Shown piece after piece: positions 56,981-64,000 of a stretch of DNA of 64,000 bases; positions within the stretch are counted from its first letter, which is position 1, and each line of letters begins with the position of its first letter. The DNA lies in assembly GCF_003945595.2 (NCBI RefSeq), contig NW_024103874.1, forward strand, positions 1,622,001-1,686,000. The letters run 5' to 3'. Below the pieces are notes generated by a model. That model made no database searches and was not told where the DNA came from. It saw only the letters and a program-made list of their open reading frames with translations. The stretch is from Pipra filicauda (lineage: Eukaryota > Chordata > Aves > Passeriformes > Pipridae). The position numbers and the translations under genes are program-made.

Positions 56981-58866
56981 AGAAAAATAGAAAAAGAAAA
57001 ACTTAAGCCTGGGATTAAAAACCATCACTAAAATAGTTTGAATAACAAAGTCAACTGACTCGCCGGGAGCCCGGTGAATGCCTGTCACGTATCTCCCGGG
57101 CAGGGTCATGTGTTTCACTAGATAGTTCCTGGAAAAGCTTCTGCTCAGCCCGATAGACCTGCGGCTGCTGATACAGCTGTGCCCGTGCCGGCCCCTCTCC
57201 TGGAGGGCTGCGGGAAACTTCCTGAAGGGGGGGGGATAAATTGGGGGAATAAAGAAATCTCTCTTGGGTACCAGAGGCATTGGGTCTTCTTGTGACCCGA
57301 ATAACAAACAGCTGTAAATGGTGATCCCGGCTTCTCCAGCATCAGTTGTCCCAGCACCCACACCCCGGGGCAGCAGCCCCCTCCACCCTTACTGATGTCC
57401 TTAGCAAGGGAATTTATGCTGGGTTGTTGGGGTTTTTTACCTCCACAAATTTTTGCTTAGTTTTAGCTGCATAAATAATCAAAAAGTGGGACCTTGCATG
57501 AGATAAAAGCAGAGGATTTGTAAATATGCAAAGCCCCCTCGGCCTTGTCAGACACACTGTGTGGAACCATGCAAGCAGGAGTGTGTTACAGGGGGGATTT
57601 GTACCGAACACCAGACCCAAATAACTTGTTTTATCCTTTTGCTGACTCCAGTAGCACAAACCTGGAAACACAGAGGTGTGACAGGGCACAGCAACAGGAA
57701 CGATGGCTCAGATAAGGGCACGCGGTGTGCAAGGGCAATTAAAGACTCAGATTTATTAGCTGTGTCTGTGCTCAGGAGGCTGATAGAGGTGATGAAGCTG
57801 TTGGAGATGGAAAGGTTAGTGATGGAAAGGTTAGAGATGGAGACACAGAGATGGAGAAGTCAGAGATTGTTGTCAGGAATTGAATCGATGAGACCCCAAA
57901 ATCCCAGGAGCCACATAAAGCTGGAGACCATGGCCTTTTGTAAATCAGCCAGGAATATGTCTTGGTTTGAAAATAGCACTGAGCATCTTATTACATGTTT
58001 AACACTCAAAAGATCTTTTAAAATCAGACTCAGCTCACTTGAGTGGCTCCCATTCAATCTCTACCTCTGGATAAACACAGTGGGGGGGTCAGCGACAGCC
58101 GTTTGCGGTCTCTGGTAGCATCAGCTGCTGTGTTTGCATGAGCTGCTGACATGTGAGCACGTTAAACAAAGCTTGAGCTGTGCAAAATGAAAGTGAAATG
58201 AAATAAATAGATCGTACCATTAGTTTTCCATCAGCTGGCTTTAAAATTAGCAGGTTTTAGACAAAAACATAGTAGAACAAGCCCTCAGGGGAAGAAAAAC
58301 CATCCAAAACCCACATCCTACCTTATTTTCAACAGTGTACACTACTCTATATTTCATGCCACTTTAGTAAGGTAAACCAATCTGGTTTCCTTTTTCAAGT
58401 GAATTTTATGTGTACAAAAACATTTATATTACATACATTATAAATCTGATTAGAAACATGTATCTATGAACAAACACATGTTTTTTATCAATAACCGTGT
58501 GCATTCGTATATATGTGTGTGTGAAGGAATACATATGAATGCCTTATTTCAACTGATATTTTAACTTTTGTTTCACAAATCCTGGCTGCTAAAGATGCCA
58601 GGTGAATTGCAGATTGGAAGACAATTTAAATTGAGGAGCATAACATAACAGCAGTGCAACAAAATTTAATGGCTGGTAGCACGAGCTCGCCTGGGGCAAA
58701 ACCATGTCCTGGACTGAGCTCAGGTTTCAGAGGGCTGGGAAAAACAGTAAAAAGATCCTATGGTGATGTGAGAGCCATGGCTGGAGATGGGCACTCACAG
58801 TCCAGGGCATCCCCCATCCTCTTGCCCACTGCTGCCATACACGCTCAGGCACTTTGCCTGTGGGTG

Positions 58867-58893
58867 TCTGTCTCTGTCTGTCTGTCTGTCTTT
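58867..58893. repeat. (GTCT)n microsatellite
   Basis: Tetranucleotide run with one interruption. Confidence 0.85.
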
Positions 58894-59344
58894 CTGCATT
58901 CCCATATGTTCTCTTCAATCAACCAACCATGGGCACTTCAGCCTCAGTCTGCTCAGTCCAGAACACAGATATTTTGGGCATCTGCAATCTGGATGAAAGC
59001 ACCAGGCCTGCCAGCAGCTCTGTATGGGCTTGAATGGAAAAAAAAATTAAAAATATCACATCGAGTTGGGTAAAAGGCTGCCAGGGCACTGCCAGCACCT
59101 GCCCCGGCCCCTGTCCCATGGGCAGGGAGCAGCCCCAGCCCCAGCACTGCTCTGCAGTTGCCAGCCGAGACAGAGCCTACAGGAAGGAGAATAAATTGAA
59201 TCCAATAAATTGAATCCAAATGTTTATACCCACTGTCTGGGTCATGTGCCTAGGGAAGCTGAAGAATGCAGGAATATTTTCTTGTAGCTGTCGAATAAAC
59301 TGCTAGAAATGGTTGCTGTGCAGAACATCCCAGTGTGGTGCTGC

Positions 59345-59380
59345 AGGGAGGGATAGAGGGAGGGAGGGAGGGAGGGATGG
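59345..59380. repeat. (GGGA)n microsatellite
   Basis: Purine run of GGGA/GGAT units. Confidence 0.85.
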
Positions 59381-59539
59381 AGGAATGGATACACACAGGA
59401 GTTGGGCCCATGTTCAGAGATTGGGCCAAGAGCTCTGTGCACAGGCAGTGGGTTTGGGAACAGGTGTGGGGTCTCTGTGCAACTGAGGCACCGCAGATTG
59501 TGGGAACAGTGAGGGCCTTGGATTTCCCCTCTCCTCTTA

Positions 59540-59570
59540 TGCACACACGTGCACATGCACACACACAGAG
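59540..59570. repeat. (CA)n microsatellite, imperfect
   Basis: Interrupted CA repeats with ACGTGC insertions. Confidence 0.8.
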
Positions 59571-60164
59571 TTAACTCTTTCCATCCTCATCAGACATGCT
59601 GAGCTCTGTATGTGCAAGGCCCCGAGCTCCAGCACAGCCCCAGCTCCCATGGGTGTCTGCAGCATGTCCTGGATGCTGCAGGTCAATGTGCTGAGATGCT
59701 TTAAAAAACCCTCACCCCAACCCACCAAGCGCAGCCCGAGCCTGTGCCCGCTTAGAGGTCCCAGCATGGTGGTTACAACAGACTTACTCATTTCTCCAGT
59801 GAGTAAGACTGAAAGGGGAGCCCCACGGGTGCGGGGCCGGGGGCTGATAAGGAGCAGCTCCCTAATCTCCAACCCCAGCAGCCCAGAGGACAAGGGTGAT
59901 AACTCACACGAACCCTCAGCTCGCAGCAGTGGGGGTGCTGCTGTCGGTTTGAGTGTTTGCAGAGTTGCACCTCCTCACCTCAGGAGGGCTTGTCTGCGGT
60001 GTTCCATCCCAGACCAGCACTCCCTCGCCCTCCCCTGGGAGCCAGTGGGAGCTGGTGGTGGTGGCAATCCCAGGGCACACACCCTGGGCCACTTGCTTGC
60101 CTGTGCACGTGATGCCCCGTGTTCCTGGGACACAACCATGGGGAAAAGAGACTACAGGAGGCAG

Positions 60165-60180
60165 CATCATCATCATCATC
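60165..60180. repeat. (CAT)5 microsatellite
   Basis: Five CAT units followed by ctgatc. Confidence 0.9.
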
Positions 60181-63100
60181 TGATCAATCCCCCTGTTTAG
60201 AAAGATCCAAAGTTCAGAAACTGGAGGTAGGGAAGGTCCTCATCTGCTCCACGGTTTGGGTGACACCAGGAAGCCAGGAGCACAGCGAAGTCCAGCACTT
60301 CCCTGATTCAGACCTAGGCTGGGATTTTGGCTCAGATACCTGGTTTTTATCTTGGGGAGCCACTGAACAGGCTGTCTGGGTCAGGCCTGTGGCTGTTCCT
60401 GCCCATCTCCCATGGCACAGATGGGTGCTGTGCTGGCAGCATCCAGTGCTGCTGCACCACCGGCCCCACATCACTGCCCCAGCTCACAGGGACCAGCCCC
60501 ACTGTCCCCTCACGGGCCCCCATGTGCCAAACTGCACATGATAAGTTCTGCTCCAAAGCACATTTTTGTCAGAGGGTAGCAAGATAAAAATCTTAAAATA
60601 GCTCACCATGACATTCATCAGGGTCTGTGCCACCGCATTTCCCACATGCCACCGTCCTCTGTCCTCCCTCCCCGGCTTCAGCCGTGAACATTCCTGGGGG
60701 AAGGCTGGGTTCCTGAAATACAAAGCAGGACACGTGCAGAGCTGCTCCTGTCCCAGAGTATCAGGGTCCCTGGGCAACATGGCACTGAGCATGACATGGC
60801 ACTGCCAGCACTGTGGGGAAGACTCTGCCTCTGCTTTTGGGGTGCCCGCAGTCCCACACGCCCCCTCTGCAGGGCCCCCCATCCCCATCCTTGGCTTGCT
60901 GCAAGGGAGCACCAAGCCTGCTCAGTCTCTCCGAGCCTTTGGCTCCAATCAAACACCATTTGGCCAAGTCCCCAGCAAGGGAACAAAAGCAGAGAGCCCC
61001 AGAGACAGGCCAGGGAGCTGGGGGAGGGCACAGCTCCCTGCACAGCTCCTCTCCAACACTGGAAACCAATGGGGAATAAACATGAACCACCCCCTCACTG
61101 CCTTTGCCATTCCCCACTCCCAGTGCTGCCCAGGGGAAGACTGGGGGAGCTGGTGCCAGCACCTTCTCCTGGAAAGGCCTATTTCAGCTCCAGCTCCTTG
61201 CAGGGTGAACCCGCTTCTTTAACCCCTCTGGTGCCAACTGGCCAGTGCCATACCCTGGCCATGGTCCCTGGGCTCTCACAGTACTGCCAAGCGAGTGGCA
61301 CACAAAGCTTTAGCCTTTCCCAGCTCTTAGGCACATGCTCCAACTCTCCCTTATTTTGTGTTTAGCTTTGGGCAGCCAATATCACGTCATATTTAAAGGC
61401 ACAGTTTCAATTCATATCTATCTCGATTATTTTTTATATGAAAAACGAGATTAAAAATAGTCATCAGAAAAAACAAACATTCTAATGCCCACACAAATTT
61501 TTCCAACAAATGCAAAAATGCCCATGAGAGCAACTGCTTTTAAGTGTTGAAGAATTGCAGTGGAGACTTTGCAGCGCAGACATTGCACTGCAAGGAAATG
61601 AAGCATTTTATACAGAGAGGAAAACATGGCCCAGGTGCTACCACACCACAGACCCCAGGTCCTTCCTGCACCCAGCTCACACCTGGCTGGTGGCAGGTGG
61701 CCCTGTTGGGATTACTGGGAAAGTCCTGCTGGCATCACCCGGCCATGCCAAGGAAAATCTTGCCATTTGCTCTGCCCTGCAGTCACCACAGAGACACAGC
61801 TCTCGCCTGCAGTTGGGAGATGGTCATGACTCTCCCCAGCTCAATGTCACCTTCAGTCTTGGTTGGTCACAGTTCAGGTCCAAGCATGGGCTGTCATGGC
61901 ACACCAGGCTCATTTTTTTTCATTTATGAGTAGTAAAAGCAGCTGAGCTCACTCCAATTAGCTCATGGCCCTTGAATGAGTATTTTTGCTCCCACCTTGT
62001 GGTACAGATGATGGTGGGGGCTTTGTCCAACCTCCCAGAAGCACATGCTGCTTCCTCTGCCATGCCCCACAGGCTCCCACAGGATGGGTGTCAGCAAGGC
62101 AGGATGGTGGCATGAGACGAGGAACCCGCCAGCACAGCAGCTCATCCCCTACCACAAAAGGTACACATGTGAGGGCGGGGCCTCAGGGAATGGCCAAGTG
62201 CCTCTGGTTCCCCTGTGTGCTACAGGAGAGAGCCAGGCTGAGGACAGGCGAGTCCTGAGCTCTCAGGGATGTCACCTGCACCCAGGGACCCTGGGGTGCA
62301 AGCTGGCCCTGAGCTGAGGAGACAGCAGAGCCCACATTGACTTGAACTCCACTCTGCGGGCTGAATGGGGCTTTTGGGGGGTTGTTTGGGCTTGTGGAGG
62401 GTTTTCCCCAGCCTCTGTGGCCTCGCTGACCTCCCTCAGCAGCACCAGCAAAGCCCGAGGGACCCACATGTTTTGGGGCAGGAGCAGCACAGCTCAGCAG
62501 CTCCCTGACGTGTTTGGGATGGGACTGTGGGGAAGCCCCATGCAGGAATCAGTGGAATTGACCCTGTGTGACATTTGTTGTGTGGAAAAATCCAGGTTTC
62601 CCTGTCAGCAGCTGGGTCATGCCAGCACCAGCAGCTGCCCAGCGAGGCAGCCAGGCAGCCCTGTAGGAAGGGGTTTTGTGCTGCACTCCCATTTGACCAC
62701 AGGGCTGCAGAAACAGCAGGAATCTCTCCAACACAGGGCAATGGCTTGTCTGAACCCCACATCTTTTTTAAAAGCTGATTCACCCCAGGTTAACCAGCCC
62801 CCTGCATGCCAGAGCTCAGCTGCCCATTGGGCTTTCTCATGGTGTGGGGGCACAGGGATGCTGAGGTCAGGGGAGAGCTTGACTCAGTGGAAAACCACTC
62901 TGGAGAGACACAACCTGTCTGGAAAACAAGTTTTTGCTGCAGCTCCGTGTGGGCAGAGCACAGGCAGTGCTGCAGGAGCACATGGCACAGGTTTAGCTGC
63001 ACTCCCCGCGGGAATGGCAGCATGTGGCAGCATGGCATCACCACCCGCATGGGAAAGGCTCAGCTTTGTCCCCTCTGCACCCCTCAATTCTATGTAAATG

Positions 63101-64000
63101 CTGACAGGATTTTCTGAGCAGTGTGAAATGCACATCTGCTCATGCAAAGCCGTGGCCAGTGCCGTGGTTGGGAATGGGCGGCCGGGGAGCTCAGCGCTGG
63201 CCGGCACAGGAACCTCGCACGGGTGCCTTCTCTGTATGAACCAGGCTGCCAGCCTGAACTTTTGGCCTGAAAGTGCTTCCTGCTTCCAAAATAGCCACTC
63301 TTGCTCCCCTCCTTGCCCAGAGAGCCAGGGCTGAGCCTCAGCCCTCAGCCTCAGATAGGCAGCGGGGGGAGCTGTGGGTCACCCAGGGAGAGCCCCCCAG
63401 CCCCTGCAGCATCCTGTGCTCGGCAAGCTCACAGAGATAAGGCTGGAGGATGATCGGTTCATGCTGTCATCAAGACGAAATAAAGCCCGGCTGCTTCCAA
63501 TACCGTTTTTTTCCTTAATTGCTCTGTTTCCATGTGCCTGTGTACGCCCTGCTCTTGCCAGGAAAGCCAAGTACTGATCATTGTCAGATGGTTCACACAG
63601 AGGTTTCTGTTTTGTTTTGTTTTTGCAAGGATCCAAGATGATAGGGGGAGGGAGAGAACTTTTGTCCTCTGCTTAAAATAATTCAAGAGCTTTCCACTGT
63701 ATACAGCCAGGCTCAAGTAGACATTTGCATAACAAATGAGCTTCTCCCCAGTTTCAGCCCTGGGTGACCCCTGCGGCTTTTGCAGGAGGTGGCTCCATCT
63801 CTACCTTCAGCTTTAGGTTCATCTCCATCATCTCCATCTTCCATCCCAGCCTTGGGCATGGTTTGCCTCTTGGGAGGGCAGGGCACGTAGAGGGTTGTAA
63901 GTTTTTTGCACTTTTGTCAGTCAAGGCTCTGTAAACAGCCTCTGGAACATTTCAGCAGTAAAACATTTGCTTGGTGACCAACAAATAATTCCAGGCATCT

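Larger units (their letters stand above)
53716..64000. other. Intergenic DNA downstream of RBM38
   Basis: No gene is supported in these 10 kb. There are many overlapping open frames on both strands because the region is GC-moderate and stop-poor, but none has a domain, splice pattern or conserved phase. AT-rich islands at 58180-58620 and 61365-61520 interrupt it. By synteny the next gene would lie further to the right. Confidence 0.6.

Noticed and set aside
57495..63441. Several WGATAR sites downstream of RBM38 as an erythroid enhancer cluster
   Set aside because: The number seen is about what is expected by chance for so short a motif, and no paired E-box spacing was found.
63745..63900. 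Minus-strand acidic open frame (MPKAGMEDGDDGDEPKAEG) as an exon of the next gene
   Set aside because: It is short, built on a GATGGA-type low-complexity run, with only a weak donor and no clear acceptor.

Overview
This is vertebrate nuclear DNA, almost certainly from a bird. The window carries three multi-exon genes, all on the + strand, in the order SPO11, RAE1, RBM38. That order matches the tetrapod block around human 20q13.31. Introns are compact, the promoters of RAE1 and RBM38 are CpG islands, and a truncated CR1 LINE of avian type lies beside the RAE1 promoter. Nothing in the sequence fixes the species. There is no bacterial, plasmid or phage content and no CRISPR array. I found no tRNA or rRNA gene.

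Layout. Positions 1-4540: intergenic DNA upstream of SPO11 with no gene I can support. Positions 4540-5330: GC-box/CCAAT sequence and a 30-bp minisatellite that probably overlap the SPO11 promoter. Positions 5401-17454: SPO11, 13 coding exons, 401 residues, with all catalytic motifs intact and one intron that looks U12-type (minor spliceosome). Positions 18000-18780: short gap holding the SPO11 poly(A) signal and a CR1 fragment. Positions 18780-19250: CpG-island promoter of RAE1. Positions 19449-25062: RAE1, 11 coding exons, 368 residues, followed by a 3' UTR of about 1.2 kb. Positions 26300-38400: intergenic, with scattered ORFs whose number fits chance, one Cys/His-rich open segment worth checking, and a possible LTR remnant. 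Positions 38400-39700: CpG island. Positions 39093-52575: RBM38, 4 coding exons, 215 residues, with an 11.6-kb third intron. The 3' UTR runs to two poly(A) signals at 53636 and 53689. Positions 53700-64000: intergenic, with simple repeats and AT-rich islands that may be regulatory.

The genes are neighbours by synteny and not an operon. SPO11 makes meiotic double-strand breaks, RAE1 is a ubiquitous mRNA-export and spindle factor, and RBM38 is an RRM protein that controls mRNA stability and splicing. The most notable observations are the probable minor-class intron in SPO11, and an indel-free 30-bp array upstream of SPO11 in which an E2F-like GGCGGGAAAA motif has mostly decayed by CpG deamination. 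Exon coordinates were built by hand from splice sites, reading phase and recalled knowledge of the human proteins. No alignment or search was run.
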